NCBI RefSeq assembly: GCF_964204645.1
Contig: NC_134027.1
Coordinates: forward strand, 22,122,485-22,186,484
Reading direction: 5' to 3'
Length of the DNA: 64,000 nucleotides
DNA from: Tubulanus polymorphus
Lineage: Eukaryota > Nemertea > Palaeonemertea > Tubulaniformes > Tubulanidae
Below, piece after piece: positions 15,201 through 22,826 of the stretch (position 1 is the first letter of the stretch; each line of letters opens with the position of its first letter). The translations under genes were made by a program, and so were the position numbers. The notes beneath the pieces are model-generated. The model made no database searches and was not told the origin of the DNA. It worked only from the letters and a program-made list of their open reading frames with translations.

Positions 15201-18200
15201 AGGCAACACGACAGTTTGAATCGATCTATTAACAGTAAGTAGAAAAGTCTGAACAATCGAATTTCCTTATAGCATACCAAGTAACTTCTTGGAGAAACTG
15301 GATTCGCTTCGAAAGTTGTACTGTAAGCTGTGAGTCTGATTTTAGAGTTGATTCAGATTATCAGGATGGCCACTGACCTGGAATAACCTGGAAAATTCAG
15401 GGAATCAGAAAAATCTATAAAATATCGGTGAAAACTCGAGGAATATGATGAATTTTACCAAAAATCTGGAAAACTCGGGGAATTCAGATAATGCTATCAA
15501 CCACGTGGTTCTTAATCAGTACAGGATTTAATGATAAATGAATGAATCGTAACATTTTAAACCTAGAAATTTCTCTGATTCACTCAGGGAGTCTTGCGTA
15601 ATCACATGGAAAATCAGGGATATGGTTACCATCCCTGATTTGATGATAGTATTATGTTCTGACTTAAAAGCTTCATTCATAATGATTGGAAATGTCCTTA
15701 AGATATTCCCCCCATATGCGCGATGAAACTCGACCCGCTGACCGATTGATTGGATGTTGAGGATGCTGCTTGTATTGATGTACATTTATATCTCAATATT
15801 TTGTAGGTAGTACATGTGGAACATCTGACACTTCAATTACACCGATTCTTGATGAAGAAACAGGATTAAGAATATACCATCTTGTAAGTTGTCTGTTAGT
15901 GACACCTAGCCTAATCTATCTGTGATTTAATGATATTTCTAAAAGATACTTTCTCCTAGTACCTTATATCACTGACATTTCACGACCCAGTAACCTCCCC
16001 TGTGCCTAGCTTTTATCTATTGGTCATTTTCCATGGAGAGAATTGACATCAAGGGTCGGTTTAATGAAAAAGTTTAAGCTTTAATCAGTTAAGTTTGACT
16101 TGTTGTCCTCATTGAAAACATGAAGAAACCAATGGCAATTACCTACAACAAAAATCTTAATTAAACTTTTTCGTGAAACAGAACCCTGAGCTGCAGTATC
16201 CACACCTTCAGAGTTATCTATTTGAACAGGTATACTGGTATGCAATTTCTCCCAAGGTGGAGAGAGACAATGAGGATAGGTATCGCTCCCATCGGTATAT
16301 AGTTATTCAATATCTTATTTAAAGGTTCGACCACACGATGAAAATCTGGGGCAAGATAGAAACCGCGGAATTACTGAAATACATTTTCCAAGAATGCTTA
16401 TCACTAAGGTAACAGCTTTTTCTAGAATTTTACTCATGACTTTCTAGAATTTTACTCATGATTTGGGGGTGGAAAATTCAGGGAATTCGTAACTGGGGGG
16501 AGTTGCCAGCCTGGGACACGGTGTGGAGATTCAAGAAGTAATCTATCTTAAAATCTATTTCAGCATGCCATTCAACCATTCGTCGATGATCTGTTCAAAT
16601 CGATACTAACCGTCGACGAGAACACATCACCCGCGATCAAATATCTGTTCGATTTCCTCGACCTCTTCGCCAAAGATCTTCCGGAAGCTGATGAAGTATT
16701 GCATTTATGGAAAAACAATAGGTACGGTTTCTAGCCAGTCCAGTTATTACACAGATATTTTCCTAAATGTTAGCTTAATGGTGCTGACAGTTTTACAGGG
16801 GCAGATTTATGGGCGAGGGGGTTCGGGCCCACGATTTGAAAATTTGAAAAGGATTCAACAATCTTTTCAGATGAATTTCTTAAAAGATAACTAACACAGA
16901 GGCTCGGACCCGTTTGTGGCCTTTAGGCATAGCTGCCTTTTCCAGCCATTTCTCTCCTTCTAGACCCCACCTTCCAATTTTCCTAGATCCGACCCCGTTT
17001 CGTACCCTAAAATGGTGGATATAATTTAAAAATTTTGTATAATGGACATCTGATGATCATATTCAAAATATATTTCAGTTTGCCGCTACGTTTCTGGGCG
17101 ACTGTTATAAAGAATCCGAACTTTCTATTCGACATTCACAAATCGCCGATTCTCGATTCATGTTTAACGGTGATTTGTCAGACGTTCATGGACAGTTGTT
17201 CGACATCTGAACTCAGACTAGGAAAGGTAATATAGTCAGCCGAGATATCCGATGGGGGGGACTAACCGAATAACGGCTGCACGCACGCTGCAAGCAAATA
17301 CGCGAGGAATTAGGAGCTTTATTGGTGGAGAAAATATCAAATACAAGTAAAAAATCTGCGTTCACAGACTGACCAAAGGTATTATCATAACGGGGACCAT
17401 GGCTCATGTGGTCCCCCGCTTTGCGGAAAAAAATTGCTAATCCACATCTCACATACGCATAACAAAAGAAGTGCAGATTGAGTGCAGACCATCAACTAGC
17501 CATCATTACAGATCATTTGTTGCTTAGAGCAGATCGTTTGCTAGCTATTAGGAAATTAAACCGAAAGTGCCCCACCCCAAGTAATTGTCTAAATTTTACT
17601 TTTGGATAAGAGCCATGTTTGTCAGTCTGGGCTTTGCTTCACCAGTGCAGGCAGCCTAAACTGCAGATTTGGGCTTGTTTCCGTGTAAAATACCCGCCAT
17701 AGGTACCTACTAGTTCGAAAGCCAACTTGTGTAACAGTCTATACAATTGCCAAAGATTTGCAGCAATGAAAAGGGGTGGGTGTACCTACCAGAATATTTG
17801 AAGAGAATTCAAGCTGCTGTATTCGGTGCATTCGCAGGTACTGATATTTACTACCATATAATAGACATACGAGACAATGTCTAAACACGAGCAATATGAA
17901 GGCATTCTTTGCTGCAAGTGACAATCATTCACGGGACAAATAGCGACGGAGAGGACATGTTTAAAGTTCGTCGCGTTTATTTTGCAGGATTCGCCATCGA
18001 ACAAACTACTGTACGCTAAAGACATTCCAGGTTATAAAGAGATGGTTAACGGTTATTATGAAAGCATACAACAATTACCGGCCATCAGTGATCAGGACTT
18101 GAGTACATATTTAGGCGCTCTATCTCGGGTATGTACTATCGATAGTCTCCAACTATTTATTCGTCATCGGTTTATGAGTTTTGAATATCGTTTTCGCTAT

Positions 18201-19180
18201 ATTTTTTCGTGTAGGATCATCCGACTGAGTTTAATTTAACTGCAGCTGCTAAAGAATTATTCGAATATGTGTCCAGATATTTTGTGGAGGTAAGCACTGA
18301 AGCACGGATAATTTTTCTCGTTGTGCCATAGTTGGGAGGGACCTTGTTACCAGGTTACGTATAGGTATAACATAGTCATCTTATATTTAATGAATATAAG
18401 ATGATAAGATGATAAGATATTTGATAAATACCAGATAACTCTGTTATACCTCTCTACATTACCCGGTATCAAGGTCCCTCCCAACTCAAATATGATCAAG
18501 AAATGGACTGTTCAATAATACCCTGACTCTTCATACCAGTACTTTGACCAATACTTTAAAGGGGTAGCCTGCTCAAACGTTGTTATTTGTTAAATGATTG
18601 ATCTTGAAATAGGGATCGTCCCACTTATATATTTGATTGGTCGATTCATGGACTCGCAAAATCCTTACTGAATAAATTGATGCATAGAATATACTGATCA
18701 ACTAGTAGTTAACGTCACACGGAGAGCATGCGTGACTGATAGTTGTCTTAGAGTCCATCGTTGATTTTATTTGGTGTTCCTTACAGACCCGCACACGCAC
18801 GGAAAGATATAGGTAGTACTCCGTACGTTAACTGATTTCATTTGAAATTACAAGCTTTCGCTACTAGTGCATAGTAGCTTCATGAGGTAAATGATAGCCA
18901 TGAAAGAGAGAAACTTGAAATTTCAAATGAGATCAATCAACTTATATGGTACTACCTGTTTCCGCATGAAATTTGCTGATAATAAGAAATACTCACAATA
19001 GTGAAATCTTGTGTTCCAGTATGTCATGCAATTTGAATCTGAAGTTGAATTCGTGTTGATCATTCATTGTAGATTTGTGAAGTATTGGAACAGTGCAATG
19101 ACACTTCGAGATTCGTGGCGAAGCTTGAACAAATAAAAGTAATGGCTGAAACTGACAATACGCTTGTATCTGTGTTATAG
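67..19180 (+). CDS. Plexin (semaphorin receptor), 3' 25 exons, 5' partial
   Basis: Plexins are single-pass semaphorin receptors that signal through a cytoplasmic GAP domain for Rap/Ras-type GTPases. Twenty-five exons join in one continuous frame with GT-AG junctions: 67-201, 735-836, 1461-1712, 2551-2708, 2815-3063, 3699-3869, 4491-4590, 5671-6033, 6721-6879, 10211-10439, 10915-11057, 11468-11595, 12294-12353, 12445-12519, 12817-12883, 13412-13558, 14448-14598, 15064-15234, 15807-15883, 16325-16408, 16564-16721, 17079-17226, 17988-18128, 18215-18289, 19073-19180. Order of parts: linker and PSI3, IPT repeats, transmembrane helix, juxtamembrane segment, GAP first half, Rho-binding domain, GAP second half. 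Both GAP arginine sites survive (paired Arg before TES, and LPLRFW), so an active GAP is expected. The end VSVL fits a class I PDZ ligand. SEMA, PSI1 and PSI2 exons lie upstream of the window. A class (A or B) is not certain; the PDZ-type tail and a convertase-like site lean towards B. Confidence 0.95.
349..590. repeat. Foldback (MITE-like) element in plexin intron
   Basis: The left part (gataattccatattcaagatggc, then tttcataatctga) recurs inverted on the right (atttatgaaat..., ccgccatcttatatatggaattatgggtacc). The imperfect arms are roughly 85 nt each. The rest of the 202-734 intron shows nothing recognisable. Confidence 0.6.
735..836 (+). CDS. Plexin exon b: IPT-like linker
   Basis: 34 codons, phase 0 to 0, acceptor tgtag, donor gtaaat. 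The peptide starts [10 protein letters not shown] and ends VVCDPFK, fitting the plexin segment between PSI2 and PSI3, with an N-glycosylation sequon (NDS). Confidence 0.85.
971..1084 (-). mobile_element. Short tRNA-derived SINE with 14-bp target-site duplication
   Basis: The perfect direct repeat agttggagtgagtt occurs at 971-984 and 1071-1084. Between them, read on the - strand, is ggcgcagtggccgagtggtt (tRNA Ser/Leu-like 5' end with a good A box, TGGCCGAGTGG), then about 45 nt, then a 13-nt poly(A). No B box is visible, so this is a short or 3'-truncated tRNA-derived retroposon. The clean duplication and pure A tail suggest a fairly recent insertion. Confidence 0.8.
1461..1712 (+). CDS. Plexin exon c: PSI3 domain
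   Basis: 84 codons, phase 0 to 0. After a beta-rich segment ([10 protein letters not shown]) comes the cysteine pattern [13 protein letters not shown]...[12 protein letters not shown]...DCPGP, the PSI fold with its CxWC core. It ends PGPIITN, the lead-in to the first IPT domain. Confidence 0.92.
1948..1990. repeat. 21-bp direct duplication
   Basis: The phrase ttaccacagcagcgctttga occurs twice back to back in the plexin intron 1713-2550. I see nothing else in that intron. Confidence 0.7.
2551..2708 (+). CDS. Plexin exon d: IPT1
   Basis: Phase 0 to 2. It encodes an IPT/TIG signature, [19 protein letters not shown] followed by [10 protein letters not shown]. Donor AG|gtaaga. Confidence 0.93.
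2815..3063 (+). CDS. Plexin exon e: end of IPT1 and start of IPT2
   Basis: Phase 2 to 2. [20 protein letters not shown] then [14 protein letters not shown] and IHIGGIPC give a second IPT domain. The intron before it is only 106 nt. Confidence 0.93.
3145..3290. repeat. One end of a dispersed foldback element
   Basis: The block cctcccccgccagggattcg...gccactctactctg matches the left arm of the element at 53436-53760 and, inverted, 20741-20800. Only one arm is clear here; the rest of the intron to 3698 is not recognised. Confidence 0.5.
3699..3869 (+). CDS. Plexin exon f: end of IPT2
   Basis: Phase 2 to 2. It encodes QLQCKSG, an N-linked site (NLT), and the IPT linker [19 protein letters not shown], matching the plexin YxPNPVF motif between IPT domains. 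Confidence 0.93.
4491..4590 (+). CDS. Plexin exon g: start of IPT3
   Basis: Phase 2 to 0. [20 protein letters not shown] is the IPT opening strand pair. Its phases and first codons (AG|C GGx GGx) equal those of the MET-like exon at 62293-62410. Confidence 0.9.
4641..4884 (+). repeat. Dispersed ~245-bp repeat, copy A
   Basis: It begins caccagatggcgcaacaa and ends gaagcgcagtaac. Other copies lie at 21465-21912 (+, interrupted) and 63147-63383 (-). No terminal inverted repeat is seen, so the class is unknown (SINE or decayed DNA element). Confidence 0.7.
5608..5643. repeat. (GAT)n microsatellite
   Basis: Imperfect gatgatgatgatgacgatgatg tract just upstream of the next plexin exon. It is the only notable feature in 4885-5670. 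Confidence 0.85.
5671..6033 (+). CDS. Plexin exon h: IPT3 with dibasic convertase-like site
   Basis: 121 codons, phase 0 to 0. It starts [18 protein letters not shown], runs through an acidic stretch, then [11 protein letters not shown], a strong match to the proprotein-convertase pattern R-x-x-R, and ends with [10 protein letters not shown]...LTIQ. Convertase cleavage of the ectodomain is known for vertebrate B plexins; here it is an inference from the motif. This exon is longer than its MET-like counterpart (270 nt) because of the insert holding this site. Confidence 0.92.
6340..6570. repeat. Diverged tandem block in plexin intron
   Basis: About three imperfect units of roughly 65-75 nt, each with a ...cagtc.tctc..cctgggcaaatgtga...ttaccc core. 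The wording resembles the body of the SINE at 60992-61291, so this may be amplified SINE remnant. Confidence 0.5.
6721..6879 (+). CDS. Plexin exon i: IPT4
   Basis: 159 nt, phase 0 to 0. [17 protein letters not shown]...[13 protein letters not shown] is the last IPT domain. The MET-like gene has an exon of the same length, phase and position (59995-60153, starting GKRLNSAH). Confidence 0.93.
6947..7064. repeat. MITE, CAAAAGTTGG family, copy 1
   Basis: Terminal inverted repeats of the form gctcaaaagttggtt...gtaaccag at the left and ctggttaactctaaccaac ttttgagc at the right, about 118 bp. A second copy lies at 22556-22674. Confidence 0.75.
8384..8500 (+). repeat. Dispersed repeat, GGGAGGTTTTGA family
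   Basis: Phrase caccttttgtcagtcatcc...tttttttgggaggttttgagg...gctttgatggattgtcttgat, shared with 9894-9975 (+), 46570-46690 (+) and 59640-59775 (-). It looks like one end of an old SINE or LINE; class unknown. Confidence 0.55.
8601..8720. repeat. 39-bp minisatellite beside the GPCR stop codon
   Basis: Three nearly identical 39-nt units at 8601-8639, 8640-8678 and 8679-8717 (agttgtgtggatttaatttc + actctgaatccagttccac), with partial units on both sides. They lie directly 3' of the antisense GPCR stop, so would fall in its 3' UTR. Related wording recurs near 955, 56635 and 62935. Confidence 0.85.
8734..9687 (-). CDS. Rhodopsin-type GPCR, FMRFamide-receptor-like, nested in plexin intron
   Basis: An intact 317-residue single-exon seven-helix receptor. 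TM1 carries [14 protein letters not shown]2 [10 protein letters not shown] (the conserved LAxxD), TM3 ends [11 protein letters not shown] (E-R-L in place of D-R-Y), TM6 [14 protein letters not shown], and TM7 [20 protein letters not shown] (N-F-x-x-Y for N-P-x-x-Y, then an 8th-helix start). The N-terminus is short with one sequon (NKT). These traits fit the invertebrate FMRFamide-receptor-like group, which includes peptide and possible chemosensory receptors; the ligand cannot be told. It lies antisense within the 3.3-kb plexin intron 6880-10210, an arrangement typical of genes spread by retroposition or local duplication. It is related to, but well diverged from, the GPCR at 37240. Confidence 0.9.
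   Translation of the reverse strand: MNKTVVYIYSPVTEFAWISNAYIIPPLVVVGVAFNAMVIVVFRKLKVNKNRCFDLLKYLAIVDIMFLLALFVTYPIRYYVHYARYGHSIKKFTNDRIYPVNLNIWGSMITKVFLLFRNFLTVIIQCERLVTIVFPLYVKRSLKPLVIATGLLSMAMGTYYPITVRVKMASSFKEFQFVHYMSYTHGIYTRIYGIMNKYIDPIIRVIITNILVFAANIALIIVLYIKSKQRKTLSASKVSPSQNQTKATKMVLTMSMVFTVLEFPGFLGKFGGFAFYKTVVNQIYGVSAVVNSCVNFILYTIVNKQFRDTLFHLLKII
9894..9975 (+). repeat. Dispersed repeat, GGGAAGTTTCTAA copy
   Basis: gcccggtttttgggaagttt...gctttgatatatggtcttgatatttgatgtacg; same family as 8384-8500. Confidence 0.5.
10211..10439 (+). CDS. Plexin exon j: last IPT strand, transmembrane helix, juxtamembrane
   Basis: Phase 0 to 1. [19 protein letters not shown], then a hydrophobic helix ([20 protein letters not shown], continuing MILIF), then a basic stop-transfer ([12 protein letters not shown]) and the coiled juxtamembrane [12 protein letters not shown]. 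The matching exon in the MET-like gene (57902-58151) has the same phases and a near-identical opening ([15 protein letters not shown]). Confidence 0.95.
10452..10545. repeat. Fragment of TTAA/piggyBac-like MITE
   Basis: gtaacccttcagtgcatatacaccgc...cacaccgcatcgcggtgtat, the same wording (CCTTTCAGTRC..., palindromic tacaccgc..gcggtgta) as the elements at 61660-61978 and 63927. The right TTAA end is not found. Confidence 0.5.
10915..11057 (+). CDS. Plexin exon k: juxtamembrane to GAP start
   Basis: Phase 1 to 0. It encodes [16 protein letters not shown]...[18 protein letters not shown], a highly conserved plexin signature at the start of the cytoplasmic GAP region. Confidence 0.96.
11468..11595 (+). 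CDS. Plexin exon l: GAP first half
   Basis: Phase 0 to 2. Includes [20 protein letters not shown] and [13 protein letters not shown], the plexin GAP helices before the arginine site. Confidence 0.96.
12294..12353 (+). CDS. Plexin exon m (60 nt)
   Basis: Phase 2 to 2. [19 protein letters not shown], matching the conserved plexin helix that follows the xRDRGNVASL position. Confidence 0.94.
12445..12519 (+). CDS. Plexin exon n: helix leading to GAP arginines
   Basis: Phase 2 to 2. [17 protein letters not shown]...KLLLR; the last codon is split and completes the second Arg of the RRTES catalytic pair. Donor gtttgt is weaker than its neighbours. Confidence 0.94.
12817..12883 (+). CDS. Plexin exon o: GAP arginine finger
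   Basis: Phase 2 to 0. (R)[20 protein letters not shown]. The paired Arg before TES corresponds to the first catalytic arginines of plexin GAP domains. Confidence 0.95.
12957..13228. repeat. Two diverged direct repeats of ~120 bp in plexin intron
   Basis: Units at about 12957-13070 and 13104-13228 share aaaagtcctt.ataatg...actgttcgg.acaa..aaaacatgg and ccattgaattcgagttag wording. No coding content is seen. Confidence 0.6.
13412..13558 (+). CDS. Plexin exon p: GAP to Rho-binding domain
   Basis: 49 codons, phase 0 to 0. [20 protein letters not shown] followed by [11 protein letters not shown], a hallmark plexin segment. Confidence 0.96.
13559..14447. other. Plexin intron, 889 nt
   Basis: Around 13720-13780 lies (aattc)n followed by ttctttattgttctgt, which on the - strand reads as an aataaagaa...(aattg)n end, a plausible LINE 3' tail. 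Nothing else is recognised. Confidence 0.35.
14448..14598 (+). CDS. Plexin exon q: Rho-binding domain, first part
   Basis: Phase 0 to 1. [20 protein letters not shown] and [12 protein letters not shown] are the ubiquitin-like Rho-GTPase-binding domain inserted in the plexin GAP. Confidence 0.96.
15064..15234 (+). CDS. Plexin exon r: Rho-binding domain, second part
   Basis: Phase 1 to 1. [37 protein letters not shown]: completes the Rho-binding domain. The final codon is split before the next exon. Confidence 0.96.
15359..15641. repeat. Foldback repeat with CTGGAAAATTCAGGG wording
   Basis: The left end tcaggatggccactgacctg is mirrored by ggttaccatccctgatt on the right, and gaaaattcaggga and aaatcaggga phrases recur between. 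The arms are strongly decayed. Confidence 0.4.
15807..15883 (+). CDS. Plexin exon s: linker to GAP second half
   Basis: Phase 1 to 0. [20 protein letters not shown] then LRIYHL, which with the next exon gives YHLVRPHDE, close to the plexin WHLVKPxDE motif. Confidence 0.9.
16325..16408 (+). CDS. Plexin exon t
   Basis: 28 codons, phase 0 to 0. [20 protein letters not shown] followed by FPRMLITK, the approach to the GAP second half. Confidence 0.9.
16419..16461. repeat. 22-bp direct duplication
   Basis: tttctagaattttactcatga occurs twice in tandem in the plexin intron 16409-16563. Confidence 0.7.
16564..16721 (+). CDS. Plexin exon u: GAP second half
   Basis: Phase 0 to 2. [17 protein letters not shown]...[15 protein letters not shown]...VLHLWKNN, all plexin GAP signatures. 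Confidence 0.96.
17079..17226 (+). CDS. Plexin exon v: second GAP arginine
   Basis: Phase 2 to 0. [20 protein letters not shown] holds the LPLRFW arginine, followed by [16 protein letters not shown]. Confidence 0.97.
17227..17987. other. Plexin intron, 761 nt
   Basis: No repeat family, RNA gene or coding exon is recognised here. Confidence 0.4.
17988..18128 (+). CDS. Plexin exon w: GAP C-terminal motif
   Basis: 47 codons, phase 0 to 0. [20 protein letters not shown] and [13 protein letters not shown]. The [11 protein letters not shown] block is nearly invariant in plexins. Confidence 0.97.
18215..18289 (+). CDS. Plexin exon x
   Basis: 25 codons, phase 0 to 0. [20 protein letters not shown] followed by RYFVE, a C-terminal GAP helix. 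Confidence 0.93.
18331..18485. repeat. 155-bp palindromic MITE in plexin intron
   Basis: Ends gttgggagggaccttg and caaggtccctcccaac are perfect inverted repeats, with further pairing inward (ggtataaca / tgttatacc) around an AT-rich centre. Confidence 0.85.
18810..18965 (-). repeat. Foldback element with hammerhead-like core (degenerate)
   Basis: Arms (ggtagtactccgtacgttaactgatttcatttgaaat and its inverted partner ending at 18965) flank a - strand motif ctcatga-a-gctac...gtagc-gaaag at 18851-18887. The core differs from CTGATGA by one base. It is set in the last plexin intron. Confidence 0.5.
19073..19180 (+). CDS. Plexin last exon and stop
   Basis: 36 codons with TAG at 19178-19180. [20 protein letters not shown] ... 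DNTLVSVL. The last residues S-V-L fit the class I PDZ-ligand pattern S/T-x-hydrophobic, as B plexins have with a T-D-L end. Confidence 0.92.
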   Translation: MCEVLEQCNDTSRFVAKLEQIKVMAETDNTLVSVL

Positions 19181-19882
19181 ATATGTGTCCTATCTGGTGC
19201 TAGATTTATAAAATATATATTCAAAGGAAGCAAGTGCCTTTATCAATGCTGGGCTAGATTGATATTTTAAAGTTACAGTAGACTTGTCTTAGGGGCCAAC
19301 CGATATCACAGAGTTCAAATCAAAATTTTGAAGAAGATACTACGGACAACCTGTGGACAATGATTGAGACTAAAATATCTTATGGGTAAGAGTTTTAGAG
19401 GTGCTCGTACGAAGGCCACTTTCTTGCTCGCCTCGAGACGGTCGAAGTCTGCTACTGTATTCGGAATTGAATCGGTGCTTTTTCGATTCGCTGTAATTAC
19501 CGTAAACATTAGATATAAACTCAGGAGGAGAAAAAAGCGTTGTAATTAAAATTGAAGATAGATTCATCAGTGTTTGTATATATTTGTTACTTGTGATTAT
19601 ATGTACTGGGTATGAATTCACTGAAATGCGAGTCAGGTGTTTGTCGTAGAACAGTCGCGGAAGTGAAAGGCGGAACAACTGAATTTCTGGTCATCTTGGA
19701 GCCAATGGCATCGATAGATATTTTTCGATTCGGATTTATTGTGGTATTTATGATAGACATGACGTCTTTGAGATTTCAGGTCTCCACAAAAATTCTACTT
19801 AACTTGTAGAGTTTTACAAAACTTACAACTCTTGAACTGAGACCTTACAGAGTTTAAATTCACCTTTTAGAGCTTACCCTTC
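19181..19882. other. Plexin 3' flank, probable 3' UTR
   Basis: No coding content is recognised. No AATAAA occurs close after the stop; candidate signals lie at about 20100 and 20670, so the transcript end is unclear. Confidence 0.4.
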
Positions 19883-20652
19883 AGGCTGGCTTATGTCGAC
19901 AAGCAACGCGACGCCTACCGACTCCTACCGACGCAACTGAGAGCGATCGCAGCCCAGCTTATGTCGACTGCGCTCCGATTCGCAGCAACTGAGGCCGACT
20001 AGCGGGATATGAGATCCTCCCAGTTGCTTCCCTGCTTATGTCGGTTGCGATTACTGGCAACTGTAACGGCTCAGATGGTCACGTGATAAGCACTTTGAGA
20101 ATAAATTTGAATTATTAGGAAATATATTTCTATTAGAAAAGCTATTTCTTTAAGACTTTGATCTTTCTGATTCTGTTTTGAATACAACGTACTAGCGACA
20201 TCTATAAAGATGGCCGCTCACACCATAATTCTACCAATTTCGTTTCTAGATCTTCGGTCCAGTCCTCTGCCGTGCTGAAGGTTTGGTTTACGCTTTGAAC
20301 TACTTGAATTTGAAAGTTTATGACTAATTACGAATGACGCTAACTAGCGGTGATAATTTGTACTATGTAAATGCGGTCTCTCATTGGCTGGAACCCCTGC
20401 GCTCAGTTCCGTCGCGTCGCAGATGAGCTTATGTCGGCTGCGATCGAAAGCAACTACCCGCCTACCGTAGGCCGGAGTAGAACATGGGCAACTAGCCGGA
20501 TACGACGAGTCGGTAGGCGTCGCGTTGCCGTCGCAAGCCGGCTTATGTCGAACCGATAGAGCAGCAACTGGCGGCCTCTCGTAGGCCGCTAGTTGCCGCT
20601 AATCGGCGATATACCCAGTTGCGTCGCGTTGCTTGTCGACATAAGCCAGCCT
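19883..20652. mobile_element. 770-bp non-autonomous element with perfect 32-bp terminal inverted repeats
   Basis: aggctggcttatgtcgacaa + gcaacgcgacgc at 19883-19914 is exactly inverted at 20621-20652. Subterminal copies of cttatgtcg occur inside on both strands, and a second set of arms (gcgtcgcgttgccgtcgca) lies inside the right end, suggesting nesting. There is no transposase. Flanks show no convincing target-site duplication. Confidence 0.85.
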
Positions 20653-21464
20653 TTATTGAAAACATGGAATAAACAATAGCCTAACATTGTTTGAGCAACT
20701 ACCAGGGCATATGCGCACTGAGCCTAATCTCAGGCATTGGCTCAGTCTCATGGTGCCATCAGATTCGAATCCCTGCCCTAGGAGGCTGGATAAATGACAG
20801 TGGGTCAGTGGTTCTGTCTTATGTGTGAAATATGAAATATTTTAATACTTGTCGATGTAGTTAGAAATTCTTGACTCTATTTTCAGTGAGTATTTTTAAC
20901 AAATACGTATGTAAATTTTTACTGATAGGTTATAGAAAAAACCTGTGGCTGATGACACTTAAATAACTTCATTATTATCATTACTAATATTATTATCATC
21001 GAAACTAAGATTAAATGTAAATTGTTGCTATATTTGTAAAGATAAGATGTACATTTTACTTCGGTATATTAGAAACGAAAAGACAGCCCCTCCACATAAG
21101 TAAAAGGTTTTTTCAAGCCTAAACCTGGTAAAAAGGTTCTTTTGGTAGACCTTTGCGAGGGGTTGTAACCTTTTGAACAACAAATGGTGCTACTGCGATG
21201 TATTAAGATTGTATTAAGATTGTATTCGCTAACTTTTGCTGCTTATGTATACTGAGATTACAACTAGGTTTGTCATGGGTAGTAAAATTGTCAATCTACA
21301 CTTGAGCCTAAATGTCAGTTTCAAGGGTAATGGGTACTACATCTTTACACCGAGAAAACGGTCTCCAATTATGTTTCACTCTACAGTGACGCATCATTCA
21401 TGGTTCTTTTTCAGTTATTTTAACCTGAGACTCCACTTAATCTCGATCAATGCGATGCCGGCGC
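20653..21464. other. Intergenic, mostly unrecognised
   Basis: 20741-20800 (attcgaatccctgccctagg) is an end of the foldback family seen at 53436-53760. The rest is AT-rich with no clear gene. Confidence 0.4.
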
Positions 21465-21912
21465 ACACCAGATGGCGCAACAATGCACTCAGTTATAGAG
21501 TAGTAAAAATTTTTCATTTTCAATGAACCTTGAACTGGATTTTTAGGCTCCCAAATTGAAATTTATCAAACAAGTAATCAAATATATATATATATTTGTG
21601 ATCGTCGCGTTGCGTCACAAGTGGCCGCGCAAATCGGTTGCGATGCAGTTGTCGGCGACTAGTCGCAACAGCACGCAGGTCGGTTGCGACAGTCGCGTCG
21701 CGTCGCAGAAAGTAGAACATGTGCGACTCATTGCGACTGACGTCGCTGGCAGTCGCAACCCGTCGCTGGCAGTCGCAAGGTAGCTTAGGTCGGTTGGTCG
21801 TTGCGACGCGTGGCTTTAGATTGGGATCCCTAATGAGTGTATTGTATAGTTTTACTGAAAAAAAGATTTGCCGCATTTAATTGAAATGAAGAAGAAATTT
21901 AAGCGCAGTAAC
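21465..21912 (+). repeat. Dispersed repeat copy B with nested GTCGCAAC-rich insert
   Basis: Flanks (accagatggcgcaacaa at the left, gaagaaatttaagcgcagtaac at the right) equal the 4641-4884 repeat. The middle, about 21599-21815, is a separate GC-rich block in which gtcgcaac/gttgcgac words recur more than ten times. Confidence 0.7.
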
Positions 21913-22555
21913 CGAGTAACCACTAGCGAATGTGGCGGATCCTCGCCTGCCATAAGTGGAATCCTCGATTGCCACAGTAGCACTGCGCGGGTACCCCATT
22001 GATACCAGAATTAAATCCACCTAAGTGCGTGAAATACAAACCATAATCCGGATCATTTTGGCACCAACGAAATTCATCTGGTTGATGAGAAATCCAGATT
22101 AAACGTGATATTTTACAGAACATTTATGTTAAGCTGGACCATGAATGATATTCGGATTAGATCGAAATCTGGATTAACTAACCCGGATTAAGCCGATTTG
22201 ACTATATTTCAATTCAAGAGCAAAAAAATACTACAGTTTAAGAATCTAGAGGTGTAATGTTTCGACATTTGAATTGGCTCGGTGGGAATCAAGTGTAGAG
22301 ATGAATATACTATCGGTTTGAGTTGTGATTTTATTATAGGAATATTAGTGGAATTATGCTGCTGGAACTTTGTAGACAATCTTTGTGAAACTTTCGTATG
22401 ACACGAGCTCACAATTATTAGACTTACTGTATAGTTTTATTATTGACGAAAAAGGTATAGGAAAATGTACTACATCTTTTTTTTTAACCGAGAGTTTCAT
22501 TATGTATGTTCTCAGGTAAACAGATGAATGTCCGTAGGGCTGGTTTAGCGGGCTC

Positions 22556-22674
22556 GGGCCAGTTGCGCAAAAGTTGCTTAGAGTTAACCAGTCGATTGTT
22601 GGCGTCGTGAAAATTAAAAGTTTGTTGTTACTATCCACTGGTTATCTTTAACCAACTTTTGAGCAACTGGGCCC
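22556..22674. repeat. MITE, CAAAAGTTGG family, copy 2
   Basis: gggccagttgcgcaaaagtt at the left and ccaacttttgagcaactggg ccc at the right are inverted, enclosing gttaaccagt / actggttat. Same family as 6947-7064. Confidence 0.8.
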
Positions 22675-22826
22675 TGGTAATGAATTCAACGGTTAGGGAA
22701 CTCGCTGGAAGTCGTATTCGTATGTATTGCTCCATAACGATTTACGCAGGCTAAGATTTATCGGTGAGCGATATGCAAATAAAGTGGAAACTTGTTACAA
22801 TGAACTTCTAGGTACCAGAAAACCAA

